A stretch of DNA of 64,000 nucleotides from Streptomyces sp. NRRL F-5123. Lineage in GTDB: Bacteria; Actinomycetota; Actinomycetes; Streptomycetales; Streptomycetaceae. Below, piece by piece: positions 1-8,413 of this stretch (within the stretch, counting starts at the first letter, position 1; every line of letters begins with the position of its first letter). The notes under the pieces are model-generated. The model was given only the letters and a program-made list of their open reading frames with translations. It ran no database searches and was not told the origin of the DNA. The DNA lies in the NCBI RefSeq assembly GCF_000721495.1, contig NZ_JOHY01000043.1, positions 10,212 through 74,211 on the forward strand. Direction: 5' to 3'. A program made the translations under genes and the position numbers.

Positions 1-51
1 GCGCAGCGCACGCACCGACCACCGGCGAACGACCGCCCAGGGAGCAGCAGT

Positions 52-942
52 ATGACCAGTCGCCTTGCCGACACATCGACGGACAGCACCGGGAGGCCGC
101 GGCTGCGGGCCGACGCGGTGACGCTCCGGTACGACCGGCGGGTCGTCACCGAAGGGCTCAGTGTCGACATACCCGACCACTCCTTCACCGTCGTGGTCGG
201 CCCCAACGCGTGCGGCAAGTCGACATTGCTGCGCGCGCTCGCCCGGCTGCTCAGGCCCGCCGAGGGCAGGGTGCTGCTGGACGGGCGGGCGATCGGCGGC
301 CTGCCCGCCAAGTCCGTGGCCCGCACCCTCGGGCTGCTGCCGCAGACCTCGGTGGCGCCCGACGGCATCACCGTCGCCTCGCTCGTGGCCCGCGGCCGCT
401 ACCCGCACCAGGGGCTGCTGCGGCAGTGGTCGGCCGAGGACGAGCGGATCGTCGCGGAGTCCATGGCCGCCACCGGCGTCGGCGCGCTCGCCGCGCGCCG
501 GGTCGACGAGCTGTCCGGCGGGCAGCGGCAGCGGGTGTGGATCGCGATGGCCCTGGCCCAGGAGACGCCGCTGCTGCTGCTCGACGAGCCCACCACGTAT
601 CTCGACATCCAGCACCAGATCGACGTCCTCGACCTGTGCGCGCGGCTGCACGAGGAGGGCGGGCGCACCCTCGTCGCCGTGCTGCACGACCTCAACCAGG
701 CCGCCCGCTACGCCACCCACCTGATCGCGATGCGCGACGGGCGGATCGAGGCCCAGGGGCCGCCCGCTGAGGTCATCACCGCCGAACTGGTCGAGCGCGT
801 CTTCGGGGTGACCTGCCGGATCATCGAGGACCCGGAGAGCGGCACCCCGCTGGTGATCCCCGCGGCCCGCCGCCGTACGGGCACCGCCGTCACAGCAGCG
901 AACGCAGCCGCAGCACGTCCCGCAGCGAGGCCTGCACCCTGA
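52..942 (+). CDS. ABC transporter ATP-binding protein, iron-siderophore (FecE/FepC) type
   Basis: A 296-residue ATPase expected to power import of ferric siderophores or cobalamin-type substrates at the membrane. Visible motifs: Walker A GPNACGKST at residues 50-58, Q-loop LLPQ near 95-98, signature LSGGQ at 154-158, Walker B LLLLDE at 174-179 and the switch histidine in VLHDLN near 212. The Walker A has Ala where the family usually has Gly (NAC for NGC), a mild change. A purine-rich GGGAG lies just upstream of the ATG. Permease and binding-protein genes are presumably to the left, outside the window. The last 53 bp overlap the convergent SCP2-like gene. Substrate cannot be read from the ATPase alone. 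Confidence 0.93.
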   Translation: MTSRLADTSTDSTGRPRLRADAVTLRYDRRVVTEGLSVDIPDHSFTVVVGPNACGKSTLLRALARLLRPAEGRVLLDGRAIGGLPAKSVARTLGLLPQTSVAPDGITVASLVARGRYPHQGLLRQWSAEDERIVAESMAATGVGALAARRVDELSGGQRQRVWIAMALAQETPLLLLDEPTTYLDIQHQIDVLDLCARLHEEGGRTLVAVLHDLNQAARYATHLIAMRDGRIEAQGPPAEVITAELVERVFGVTCRIIEDPESGTPLVIPAARRRTGTAVTAANAAAARPAARPAP

Positions 943-1237
943 CCCGGCCGCTGCCCCACGCCTTGGCGAAGCTCAGCTCGCCGCCGACCATCGCGACCAG
1001 GTCGTCCCCGGTCATCGTGAGCCGGATCTGCGCCTTGTCCGCCGGCACTCCCGGCACGGCGGTCACGCCGGTGATCGTGCCGCCCGCCAGCCGCCCGGTG
1101 AAGGTCGTGTCCAGGTCGGTGATCCGGCAGCTCAGCGAGCGGTCCAGAGCGGCGGCCGAGCGGACGTCGCCCTCGGCCTCCGCCATGTTCCGCGCCAACT
1201 GGTCGAGTGCGGTCCTGCACTCATCGAGGGTGGCCAT
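890..1237 (-). CDS. SCP2 sterol-binding-like domain protein
   Basis: A 115-residue single-domain protein. The central part (ITDLDTTFTGRLAGG, then MTGDDLVAMVGGELSFAKA and the WGSGRVRVQASLRDVLRL end) has the pattern of the SCP2/alkyl-sulfatase C-terminal fold: a beta sheet, the GxL-F-AWGSGRV motif and a final helix. The family binds hydrophobic ligands; the ligand here is unknown. It is convergent with and overlaps the ABC ATPase gene by 53 bp, so the two ends constrain each other. An upstream divergent gene begins at 1400. The domain call is by resemblance. Confidence 0.75.
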   Translation of the reverse strand: MATLDECRTALDQLARNMAEAEGDVRSAAALDRSLSCRITDLDTTFTGRLAGGTITGVTAVPGVPADKAQIRLTMTGDDLVAMVGGELSFAKAWGSGRVRVQASLRDVLRLRSLL

Positions 1238-1399
1238 CGGCGCGGTGTCTCCCGGTCGCTGTTACGTCGCCACGACCGTACCGCAGGGCACCGTCGGCGG
1301 GCCGACGGGACCGGAGGCGGTAGCGTCTTGACCACGGGGGTCCGCGCGCGGGCCGCCGGCCGGACGATGTGTCAACGGGCGAGGCGAGGAGTGAGAGCG

Positions 1400-2566
1400 A
1401 TGCGGGACGCGCTGCGTACCTGTCTGCAGATCGCGGGCGGCCTGACCGAGGCCACCCGCCGCCGCGCGGTCGACGCGGCCAGGGACATGCTGGACCAGAC
1501 CGGCATCGACGTGGACGCCGTGCAGCGGCGGATCAACTCGGCCATCCCGGCGGAGGTGCAGACGCTCGCCGACGAGCTGATGGCCGCCGGGCGCGCCAAC
1601 CGCGACCTGCTGCTCGGGATCGTCCGCGAGGAAGTCGACAAGACGATGAGCCGGGTCGGCCGGCTCGCCGACGAGGTCACGAAGGTCGGCGTCGTGCTGG
1701 AGACGCTCGAACGCCGGATCCGCAACCTGGAGTCGGACGCGACGGAGGAGGAGACGGGCGGCACGTACGCCGTACGGCCCGAGCCCGCGTCCACGCCCCC
1801 GGTGGAGCACGTGCCCGTCGCGACCGAGCCGCCCGCGCCGGGCAAGAAGACGGAGCCGGCGGCGAAGAAGGCCGCCGCCCCCGCGAAGAAGGCCGCGCCC
1901 GCGGCCCGCAGGACCGCTGCCGCCAAGCGGGCGACCACGGCCAAGTCGGCCGCCGCTCACCAGACGACGGCCGCCACGAAGACCGCGGCGAAGAAGTCCG
2001 CGGCCCGGGCCTCCGCCGCCGCGGGCAGGAAGGTCGCCGCCACCCCGAAGACGACGGCGAACCCGCTGCGCACGACCGCGGCCACCGCGCAGGAGACCGA
2101 GGGGGAGACCCCGGCGCCCGTGGCGAAGAAGGCGGCCGCGAAGAAGGCCCCGGCGAAGGCCCCGGCGAAGAAGTCGGCCACCTCGGCCTCGGGTGCCGCG
2201 GCGCCCGTGGCGAAGAAGGCGGCCGCGAAGAAGGCCCCGGCGAAGGCCCCGGCGAAGAAGTCGGCTGCCCCGGCCTCCGGTGCCGCGGCGCCCGCGAAGA
2301 AGACGGCCGCGAAGGAGTCGGCTGCCCCCGCCGCCGGTGCCGCGGCGCCCGCGGTGAAGAAGGCGGCTGCGAAGGCCCCGGCGAAGAAGTCGGCCACCTC
2401 GGCCTCCGGCGCCGCCGCGCCCGCGAAGAAGGCCCCGGCGAAGAAGACCGCTGCCGGGGAGGCGCCCGCGGCGAAGAAGGCGGCGCCCGGCAAGCCCGCC
2501 GCTGCCGCGAAGAAGGCCGCCCCCGCCAAGAAGTCCGCGCCCCCCGCCGGAGCCGGCGATGAGTGA
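1400..2566 (+). CDS. Lys/Ala-rich protein with histone H1/HBHA-like tail
   Basis: About 388 residues. Residues 1-115 are predicted helical and amphipathic (LTEATRRRAVDAARDML, VGRLADEVTKVGVVLETLER), like a coiled coil or phasin/HBHA N-terminus. From about residue 125 to the end the protein is almost only Ala, Lys, Pro with repeated AKKAA / APAKK units, resembling bacterial histone-H1-like and heparin-binding haemagglutinin tails. Several DNA stretches are near-identical internal repeats (for example around 2113-2200 and 2210-2280). The ATG at 1400 follows an AGGAG about 8 bp upstream; an in-frame ATG at 1328 has no such site. Polyanion (DNA, polyphosphate or cell-surface) binding is inferred from charge only. 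First gene of a run reaching recN. Confidence 0.8.
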   Translation: MRDALRTCLQIAGGLTEATRRRAVDAARDMLDQTGIDVDAVQRRINSAIPAEVQTLADELMAAGRANRDLLLGIVREEVDKTMSRVGRLADEVTKVGVVLETLERRIRNLESDATEEETGGTYAVRPEPASTPPVEHVPVATEPPAPGKKTEPAAKKAAAPAKKAAPAARRTAAAKRATTAKSAAAHQTTAATKTAAKKSAARASAAAGRKVAATPKTTANPLRTTAATAQETEGETPAPVAKKAAAKKAPAKAPAKKSATSASGAAAPVAKKAAAKKAPAKAPAKKSAAPASGAAAPAKKTAAKESAAPAAGAAAPAVKKAAAKAPAKKSATSASGAAAPAKKAPAKKTAAGEAPAAKKAAPGKPAAAAKKAAPAKKSAPPAGAGDE

Positions 2567-3056
2567 GCCCGCCGCCGAGCCCGTCCCGTACCCGGGGCGC
2601 GCCGCCCACGCCGAGCGGCCGGCCGGCCTGCCGGAGCAGGGCGTCACCCACAGCGCCCCGCCGGAGCAGGGTGCCGAGCCCGGGTCGTACGCGGGGCGTG
2701 CCACCAACGCCGGGCCCCCGGCCGGCCGGCCCGGGGCCGTACCCGAGCAGGCCGCCGAGCCCGGGTCGTACGCCGGGCGCGCCACCTACGGCGAGCCGCC
2801 CGCCGACCTGCCCGTGGCCGTACCCGAGCAGCGGGGCGACGACGACGGGACGGGCGCCTACGGCGAGGACGCCCCCGCGCGGCCGGAGCCGCTGGGGGTG
2901 GCCGTCCCGGCGACCGGGAACGCCGACGTGGACGCGGCGCTCGCCCGGCTCGTGGACGCCGACGAACTCCCCACGCAGTCCCACATCGAGGTGTACGAGG
3001 ATGTGCACCACGGGCTGCGCGACGCGCTCGCAGCGCTGGACGAGAACAGGAGCTGA
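2559..3056 (+). CDS. hypothetical protein with Pro/Gly-rich repeats
   Basis: A 165-residue protein with no recognised domain. The first 100 residues are low complexity, with imperfect copies of AEPGSYAGRAT and PAGLPEQG units. The last 40 residues (VDAALARLVDADELPTQSH onward, to the C-terminal DALAALDEN) look like a conserved helical module. Its ATG overlaps the end of the upstream gene by 8 bp and tlyA begins 8 bp after it, so translation is probably coupled within the tlyA-nadK-recN operon. A role linked to TlyA is only positional inference. Confidence 0.75.
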   Translation: MSEPAAEPVPYPGRAAHAERPAGLPEQGVTHSAPPEQGAEPGSYAGRATNAGPPAGRPGAVPEQAAEPGSYAGRATYGEPPADLPVAVPEQRGDDDGTGAYGEDAPARPEPLGVAVPATGNADVDAALARLVDADELPTQSHIEVYEDVHHGLRDALAALDENRS

Positions 3057-3063
3057 ACCGTAC

Positions 3064-3879
3064 GTGGCAGTGGCACGACGCCGCCTCGACGCCGAGCTGG
3101 TGCGGCGCAAACTCGCGCGCTCGCGCGAGCACGCGAGCCAGCTGATCGCCGCGGGCCGGGTGACGGTGGGCGGCGCCACCGCGACCAAGCCCGCCACGCA
3201 GGTGGAGACCTCGGCCGCCCTGGTGGTCGCCGAGAGCGGGGACGACCCGGAGTACGTCTCGCGCGGCGGCCACAAGCTGGCCGGCGCGCTCGCCGCCTTC
3301 CAGCCCCGCGGCCTGGCCGTCGCCGGCCGCCGGGCGCTGGACGCGGGCGCGTCCACCGGCGGCTTCACCGACGTCCTGCTGCGGGCCGGCGCCGCACAGG
3401 TCGTCGCCGTCGACGTCGGCTACGGGCAGCTCGCGTGGTCGCTGCAGAGCGACCCGCGGGTCGTGGTGAAGGACCGCACCAACGTCCGGGAGTTGACGCT
3501 CGACCACATCGACGGCGAGCCCGTCGACCTGGTCGTCGGCGACCTGTCCTTCATCCCGCTCGGCCTGGTGCTGCCCGCCCTCGTGCGCTGCGCCGCACCC
3601 GGCGCCGACCTGGTGCTGATGGTCAAGCCGCAGTTCGAGGTGGGCCGCGAGCGGCTGGGCAGCGGGGGAGTGGTGCGCAGCCCGCAGTTGCGCGCCGAGA
3701 CCGTGCGCACGGTGGCCGGGCAGGCGGCCGGACTCGGGCTCGGCGTGCTCGGCGTCACAGCAAGTCCTTTGCCGGGGCCGTCCGGCAACGTGGAATATTT
3801 CTTGTGGCTGCGCGCCGGTGCGCCCGCGCTGGACCCGGCCGATGTCGACCGTGCCGTGGCGGAGGGGCCGAACCGGTGA
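3064..3879 (+). CDS. tlyA: TlyA-family rRNA 2'-O-methyltransferase
   Basis: A 271-residue protein with an N-terminal S4 RNA-binding domain (RLDAELVRRKLARSREHA, residues 7-25) and a FtsJ/RrmJ-like methyltransferase domain (DAGASTGGFTD near 93-103, GDLSFIPL, MVKPQFEVGRE). In mycobacteria TlyA methylates 16S and 23S rRNA at the sites that make ribosomes sensitive to capreomycin. The GTG at 3064 starts the S4 domain directly; the open frame extends upstream to 2563 only as a shadow of the preceding gene. The stop overlaps the nadK start as GTGA. Confidence 0.93.
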   Translation: MAVARRRLDAELVRRKLARSREHASQLIAAGRVTVGGATATKPATQVETSAALVVAESGDDPEYVSRGGHKLAGALAAFQPRGLAVAGRRALDAGASTGGFTDVLLRAGAAQVVAVDVGYGQLAWSLQSDPRVVVKDRTNVRELTLDHIDGEPVDLVVGDLSFIPLGLVLPALVRCAAPGADLVLMVKPQFEVGRERLGSGGVVRSPQLRAETVRTVAGQAAGLGLGVLGVTASPLPGPSGNVEYFLWLRAGAPALDPADVDRAVAEGPNR

Positions 3880-4790
3880 CCATCGTGAGCGAGACGCAGA
3901 ACCGTACCGTTTTCCTGCTGACCCACACCGGCAGGGCGGCCGCGATCCGCAGTGCCGAGCGGGTCGTGCAGGCCCTGCTGCGCTGCGGGATCGGCGTGCG
4001 GCTGCTCGTCGAGGAGGCCGTGGACCTGCCGCTGCCGGAAGCGGTGGAGCTGGTCGCGGAGGCCGGGCCGGAGGCCGTCGAGGGCTGCGAGCTGATCGTC
4101 GTGCTGGGCGGGGACGGGACGCTGCTGCGCGGCGCCGAGTTCTCCCGCGCCTCGGGGGTGCCGCTGCTCGGCGTCAACCTCGGGCGGGTCGGCTTCCTCG
4201 CCGAGGCCGAGCGGGACGACCTGGACAAGGTCGTGGACCGCGTCGTCACCCGCGAGTACGAGGTCGAGGAGCGCATGACCCTCGACGTGCTGGTGCGCAA
4301 CGACGGGGCGGTCGTCCACCGGGACTGGGCGCTCAACGAGGCGTCGGTGGAGAAGGCGTCCCGCGAGCGGCTGCTGGAGGTCGTCACCGAGGTCGACGGC
4401 CGGCCCGTCTCCCGCTTCGGCGGTGACGGCGTGGTCTGCGCGACCCCGACCGGCTCCACCGCCTACGCCTTCTCTGCCGGCGGGCCCGTGGTGTGGCCCG
4501 AGGTCGAGGCGCTGCTCATGGTGCCGATCAGCGCGCACGCGCTCTTCGCCAAGCCGCTCGTCACCTCCCCGCGGTCGGTGCTGGCCGTCGAGGTGCAGCC
4601 CGAGACACCCAACGGCGTGCTGTGGTGCGACGGGCGACGCACCGTCGAACTGCCCGCCGGCGCCCGCGTGGAGGTCCGGCGAGGCGCCGTGCCGGTGCGG
4701 CTGGCGCGGCTGCACCACGCGTCCTTCACCGACCGGCTGGTGGCCAAGTTCGCGCTGCCCGTCGCGGGCTGGCGCGGCGCGCCGTCGTAG
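3876..4790 (+). CDS. nadK: NAD kinase
   Basis: A 304-residue ATP/polyphosphate-NAD kinase making NADP. It carries the diagnostic GGDGT at residues 78-82, the NE motif at 154-155 and TPTGSTAY at about 190-197, all in the correct order and spacing. The GTG at 3876 overlaps the tlyA stop by 4 bp, pointing to translational coupling. The order tlyA-nadK-recN is conserved in many Actinobacteria and Firmicutes. Confidence 0.96.
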   Translation: MTIVSETQNRTVFLLTHTGRAAAIRSAERVVQALLRCGIGVRLLVEEAVDLPLPEAVELVAEAGPEAVEGCELIVVLGGDGTLLRGAEFSRASGVPLLGVNLGRVGFLAEAERDDLDKVVDRVVTREYEVEERMTLDVLVRNDGAVVHRDWALNEASVEKASRERLLEVVTEVDGRPVSRFGGDGVVCATPTGSTAYAFSAGGPVVWPEVEALLMVPISAHALFAKPLVTSPRSVLAVEVQPETPNGVLWCDGRRTVELPAGARVEVRRGAVPVRLARLHHASFTDRLVAKFALPVAGWRGAPS

Positions 4791-4844
4791 CCGGCGGGGA
4801 GCCGACTGCCCGGCGGGCGTCGCGCCGGGCACGGAAAACCTCGT

Positions 4845-6602
4845 ATGGTCGTATCCGTGTTGGAGGAAATGCGGATCCGGTCGCTGGGTGTCATCGAGGA
4901 CGCCGTGGTGGAACTCTCACCCGGCTTCACCGCGGTGACCGGCGAGACCGGTGCGGGCAAGACCATGGTCGTCACGAGCCTCGGCCTGCTCCTCGGCGGC
5001 CGGGCCGACCCCGCCCTGGTGCGGATCGGCGCGGGCTCCGCGGTCGTCGAGGGCCGCGTGACGATGGCGCCGGGCGACCGGGCGGCCGTACGCGCCGCCG
5101 AAGCCGGGGCGGAACTCGACGACGGTGCGCTGCTCATCAGCCGTACGGTGTCCGCGGAAGGGCGCTCGCGCGCGCACCTCGGCGGGCGCAGCGTCCCCGT
5201 GGGGGTGCTCGGCGACCTCGCCGACGACCTCGTGGCCGTCCACGGCCAGACCGACCAGCAGGGCCTGCTGCGGCCCGCGCGGCAGCGCGAGGCGCTCGAC
5301 CGCTACGCCGGTGCCGCGCTCGGCACGGCGCTGGAGAAGTACGGGGCCGCCTACCGGCGGCTGCGGGAGGTCGCCGCGGAACTGTCCGAACTCACCACCC
5401 GGGCCAGGGAACGCGCCCAGGAGGCGGATCTGCTGCGCTTCGGCGTCGAGGAGATCTCCGCCGCCGAGCCGCAGCCCGGCGAGGACGCCGAACTCGCCGC
5501 CGAGGCCGAGCGGCTCGGGCACGCCGAGGCGCTCGCTTCCGCCGCGACGCTCGCGCACGCCGCGCTCGCCGGCAACCCCGAGGACCCCGAGAGCGTCGAG
5601 GCCGGCAGCCTCGTCGCCGGCGCCCAGCGCGCGCTCGACGCCGTCGCCGCGCACGACCCCGCCCTCGCCGGGCTCGCCGGGCGGCTCGGTGAGCTGGGCA
5701 TCCTGCTCGCCGACGTGGCCGGCGAACTCGCCGGCTACGCCGACAACCTGGACGCCGACCCGCTGCGGCTCGCCGCCGTCGAGGAGCGCCGGGCCGTCCT
5801 CGCACACCTCGTCCGCAAGTACGGCACCGACATCGACGAGGTCCTCGCGTGGGCCGGGCAGAGCGCCGCCCGGCTCGCCGAACTCGACGGCGACGACGAC
5901 CGCATCGCCGAGCTCACCGCCGAGCGCGACGCGCTGCGGGCCGAACTCGGCGGCCTCGGCCAGCACCTCACCGACCTGCGCACCGAGGCCGCGGAGCGGT
6001 TCGCCACCGACGTCACCGCCGAACTGGCCTCGCTGGCCATGCCGCACGCGCGCGTCAGCTTCGCGATCCGGCAGAACGAGGTGCCCGCCGGGGAGGCGGA
6101 GTCCGGCATCGAGATCGGCGGCCGGGCCGTTGCCTACGGGCCCACCGGGGCGGACGAGGTCGAGCTGCTGCTCGCCCCGCACCCCGGCAGCCCCGCGCGG
6201 CCCATCGCCAAGGGCGCGTCCGGCGGCGAGCTCTCCCGCGTCATGCTCGCCGTCGAGGTCGTCTTCGCCGGGTCCGACCCCGTCCCGACGTACCTCTTCG
6301 ACGAGGTCGACGCGGGGGTCGGCGGGGCCGCGGCGGTCGAGGTGGGGCGCCGCCTCGCACGCCTCGCACGGACGGCCCAGGTCGTGGTCGTCACCCACCT
6401 TCCGCAGGTGGCCGCGTTCGCCGACCGCCAGCTCCTGGTCGAGAAGACGAACGACGGTTCCGTCACCCGCTCCGGTGTCACCGCCCTCGACGGCGAGGCC
6501 CGCGTCCGCGAACTCTCCCGCATGCTCGCGGGCCAATCCGACTCCGAACTGGCCCGCGCCCACGCGGAGGAACTCCTGGCTGCCGCCCGCGCCTCCCTCT
6601 GA
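4845..6602 (+). CDS. recN: DNA repair protein RecN
   Basis: A 585-residue SMC-like ATPase that acts early in double-strand break repair. Walker A GETGAGKT lies at residues 33-40, the ABC signature GASGGELSRVMLA near 460, and Walker B TYLFDEVDAGVGG near 490; between them is a long helical, charged arm region. The true start may be GTG 4857 or ATG 4869 (the latter after a very close GGAGG), since the conserved family start is LEEMRIRSLG. Gap to nadK is 54 bp. No LexA-type palindrome was noticed just upstream. Confidence 0.95.
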   Translation: MVVSVLEEMRIRSLGVIEDAVVELSPGFTAVTGETGAGKTMVVTSLGLLLGGRADPALVRIGAGSAVVEGRVTMAPGDRAAVRAAEAGAELDDGALLISRTVSAEGRSRAHLGGRSVPVGVLGDLADDLVAVHGQTDQQGLLRPARQREALDRYAGAALGTALEKYGAAYRRLREVAAELSELTTRARERAQEADLLRFGVEEISAAEPQPGEDAELAAEAERLGHAEALASAATLAHAALAGNPEDPESVEAGSLVAGAQRALDAVAAHDPALAGLAGRLGELGILLADVAGELAGYADNLDADPLRLAAVEERRAVLAHLVRKYGTDIDEVLAWAGQSAARLAELDGDDDRIAELTAERDALRAELGGLGQHLTDLRTEAAERFATDVTAELASLAMPHARVSFAIRQNEVPAGEAESGIEIGGRAVAYGPTGADEVELLLAPHPGSPARPIAKGASGGELSRVMLAVEVVFAGSDPVPTYLFDEVDAGVGGAAAVEVGRRLARLARTAQVVVVTHLPQVAAFADRQLLVEKTNDGSVTRSGVTALDGEARVRELSRMLAGQSDSELARAHAEELLAAARASL

Positions 6603-6702
6603 CCTCCCCCGGTCGGGGGGCGCCCTTTGCGGAGGGCGGCACGCGTTTCGGCTGCGATGCCCTGCCGGGCGAGCGCTTTCCGCTGTCGCGGAGGGTGAGC
6701 GT

Positions 6703-6921
6703 TTTTCAGGGGCGCGTGGGGGCATCTCCCAGGCGAAGCTCTGGGGGAGAACAGCGAGCCCCCACCGGGGCGCGGGGCGTCACCGGCCCGAAGGGGCGGT
6801 TCGGTCCTCCACCAGAGCTCCGCCTGGGAGGTGCCCCCAGGACCACCGGCCGGTGGGGGCTGGTCGCGCAGTTCTCCCCCAGAGCTCCGCCTGGGAGGTA
6901 CCCCCACGCGCCCCTGAAAGC
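6703..6921. repeat. large inverted repeat cluster A (Streptomyces intergenic palindrome family)
   Basis: In the 611-bp gap after recN (6603-7213). A left arm at about 6703-6752 (begins TTTTCAGGGGCGCG, contains CTCCCAGGCGAAGCTC) is the near reverse complement of a right arm at 6871-6919 (GTTCTCCCCCAGAGCTCCGC to the CCCCTGAAA end). A further partial copy of the right-arm core is at about 6806-6840. The same element recurs at 13263-13458 and 25028-25160. No coding content was seen in the gap. It may act as a terminator or be a REP-like mobile palindrome. Confidence 0.8.
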
Positions 6922-6986
6922 GGTCGCCCGGCAGGGCAACCGCAGCCCGAAAACGCGTGCCCGGCAGGGAAGGCGCAGCCTGGCAA

Positions 6987-7064
6987 ACGCTCGCCCCGCG
7001 CGGTAGCGCAGGACGCTCGCCCGGCGCGGCAGCGCGAGACGCTCGCCCGGCGGGGCGGGGAAAG
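6987..7064. repeat. 26-bp GC-rich tandem repeat
   Basis: Three copies of a unit beginning ACGCTCGCCC start at 6987, 7013 and 7039, an exact 26-bp step; the third is diverged. The unit core (GCCCGGCGCGGCAGCGC) is shared with the 58-bp array at 13471-13702 and with the flank of cluster C near 25078. No open frame with codon bias is evident. Confidence 0.65.
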
Positions 7065-7213
7065 GGCGCGGGGCCGACGGGCGTCACCCGTAAGGGTGGT
7101 TCGGGGGGCGGGGTCCCGCGGGGAAAGGGTCCCGCGCAAGGGCCTGCTCTTGCGCGGGCTGGCATGCTGGACCGCGTCACACATCGCGCTCAACTCAAGG
7201 AGCGAAAGGCCGC

Positions 7214-8356
7214 GTGAGTCGCACCTCGGAGCCCTTCGGCGGGCAGCTGCACGCCGTGCACGTGCTGGGCACGGCGGCGGGGGCAGGTGCCGGCGCGCAC
7301 GTCAGCTCGCTCGTGGGCGGGCTGGTCGCGCGCGGGGTGGAGGTCACGGTGTGCGGGCCGGCGGCCGCGGAGGCGGACTACGGGTTCGGCGGGACGGGCG
7401 CGCGGTTCGTGCCCGTCGACCTGGGCGCGCGCCGGGCGCGCGCGGACGCGCCGGTGGTCGGGGCGCTGCGCGCCGCCTTCCACGGCGCGGGCGTGGTGCA
7501 CGCGCACGGCCTGTGGGCGGGATTCCTCGCCGCGGTCGCGCTCGGCGGGCGGCGCGTCCCGCTGGTGGTGACGTGGCACGGCGGTGCCCCTGCGGAGGGC
7601 GGCCGCGGGGTGGTGCTGCGCTGGCTGGAGCGCCGGGCACTGCGTACGGCCACCGTGGTCCTCGGGGTGTCCTCGGAGCTGGTGGACCGCGCCCGCGCGC
7701 TCGGCGCGAAGGACGCGCGCTTCGCACCCGCCGCGGTGCCGCGCCCGGCGGGCAGGCCGCCGCGCCCGCCGGAGGAGGGGGAGCGGTTGCGGCAGAAGAC
7801 CCGCGCCGACCACGGCGCCGTGGACCGTCCGCTGCTGCTCGCTGTCGGCATGCTGGAGCCGCAGCAGGGCTACGACCTGCTGCTGGACGCGGCCGGGCTG
7901 TGGGCGGGGGAGGACCCGGCGCCGCTCGTGGCGATCGCCGGCGAGGGCGCCCGGCGCGCGGAGCTGGAGCGGCGGATCGGGGCGGAGCGGCTGCCGGTCG
8001 TGTTGCTCGGCCGGCGCGACGACGTACCGGACCTGCTGGCCGCCGCCGACCTCGTGGTGCTGCCCAGCCGCTGGGAGGCCCGCCCGCTGATGGCGCAGGA
8101 GGCCCTGCACGCCGGTGTGCCGCTGGTGGCCACCGACGTGGGCGGGACGCGCGAGCTGGTCGGTGACGCGGCCGTCCTCGTGCCGTACGGCGACCCGCTC
8201 GGCCTGGCCCGCGCGGTCGCCGACCTGATGGCCGACCCGGCCCGCCGTACCGCCCTGTCCGTGGCGGGCCGCGCTCAGGCGGCGACCTGGCCCTCCGAGG
8301 ACGACACGGTGGCCCAGGTGCTCAGCGTCTACGACGAGCTGACCCAGCGGGCATGA
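7214..8356 (+). CDS. glycosyltransferase family 4 (GT-B fold)
   Basis: A 380-residue glycosyltransferase. The N-terminal half has the GT4 donor-free pattern (HVLGTAAGAGAGAHVSSLV, VVHAHGLWAG near 95). The C-terminal Rossmann half has VLPSRWEARPLMAQEALHAG with the EX7E-type donor-binding region and VPLVATDVGGTRELVGD. Such enzymes transfer a nucleotide-activated sugar to a lipid or glycan at the inner face of the membrane; acceptor unknown. GTG start follows AAGGAGCGAAAGG. It is isolated: repeats upstream, convergent GH15 gene downstream (57 bp). Confidence 0.9.
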   Translation: MSRTSEPFGGQLHAVHVLGTAAGAGAGAHVSSLVGGLVARGVEVTVCGPAAAEADYGFGGTGARFVPVDLGARRARADAPVVGALRAAFHGAGVVHAHGLWAGFLAAVALGGRRVPLVVTWHGGAPAEGGRGVVLRWLERRALRTATVVLGVSSELVDRARALGAKDARFAPAAVPRPAGRPPRPPEEGERLRQKTRADHGAVDRPLLLAVGMLEPQQGYDLLLDAAGLWAGEDPAPLVAIAGEGARRAELERRIGAERLPVVLLGRRDDVPDLLAAADLVVLPSRWEARPLMAQEALHAGVPLVATDVGGTRELVGDAAVLVPYGDPLGLARAVADLMADPARRTALSVAGRAQAATWPSEDDTVAQVLSVYDELTQRA

Positions 8357-8413
8357 GCCCGCGGGCCCGCCGTAAGCGGTTCCGCACCGCGCGTAGAGAC
8401 GGCGCGGATCCGC

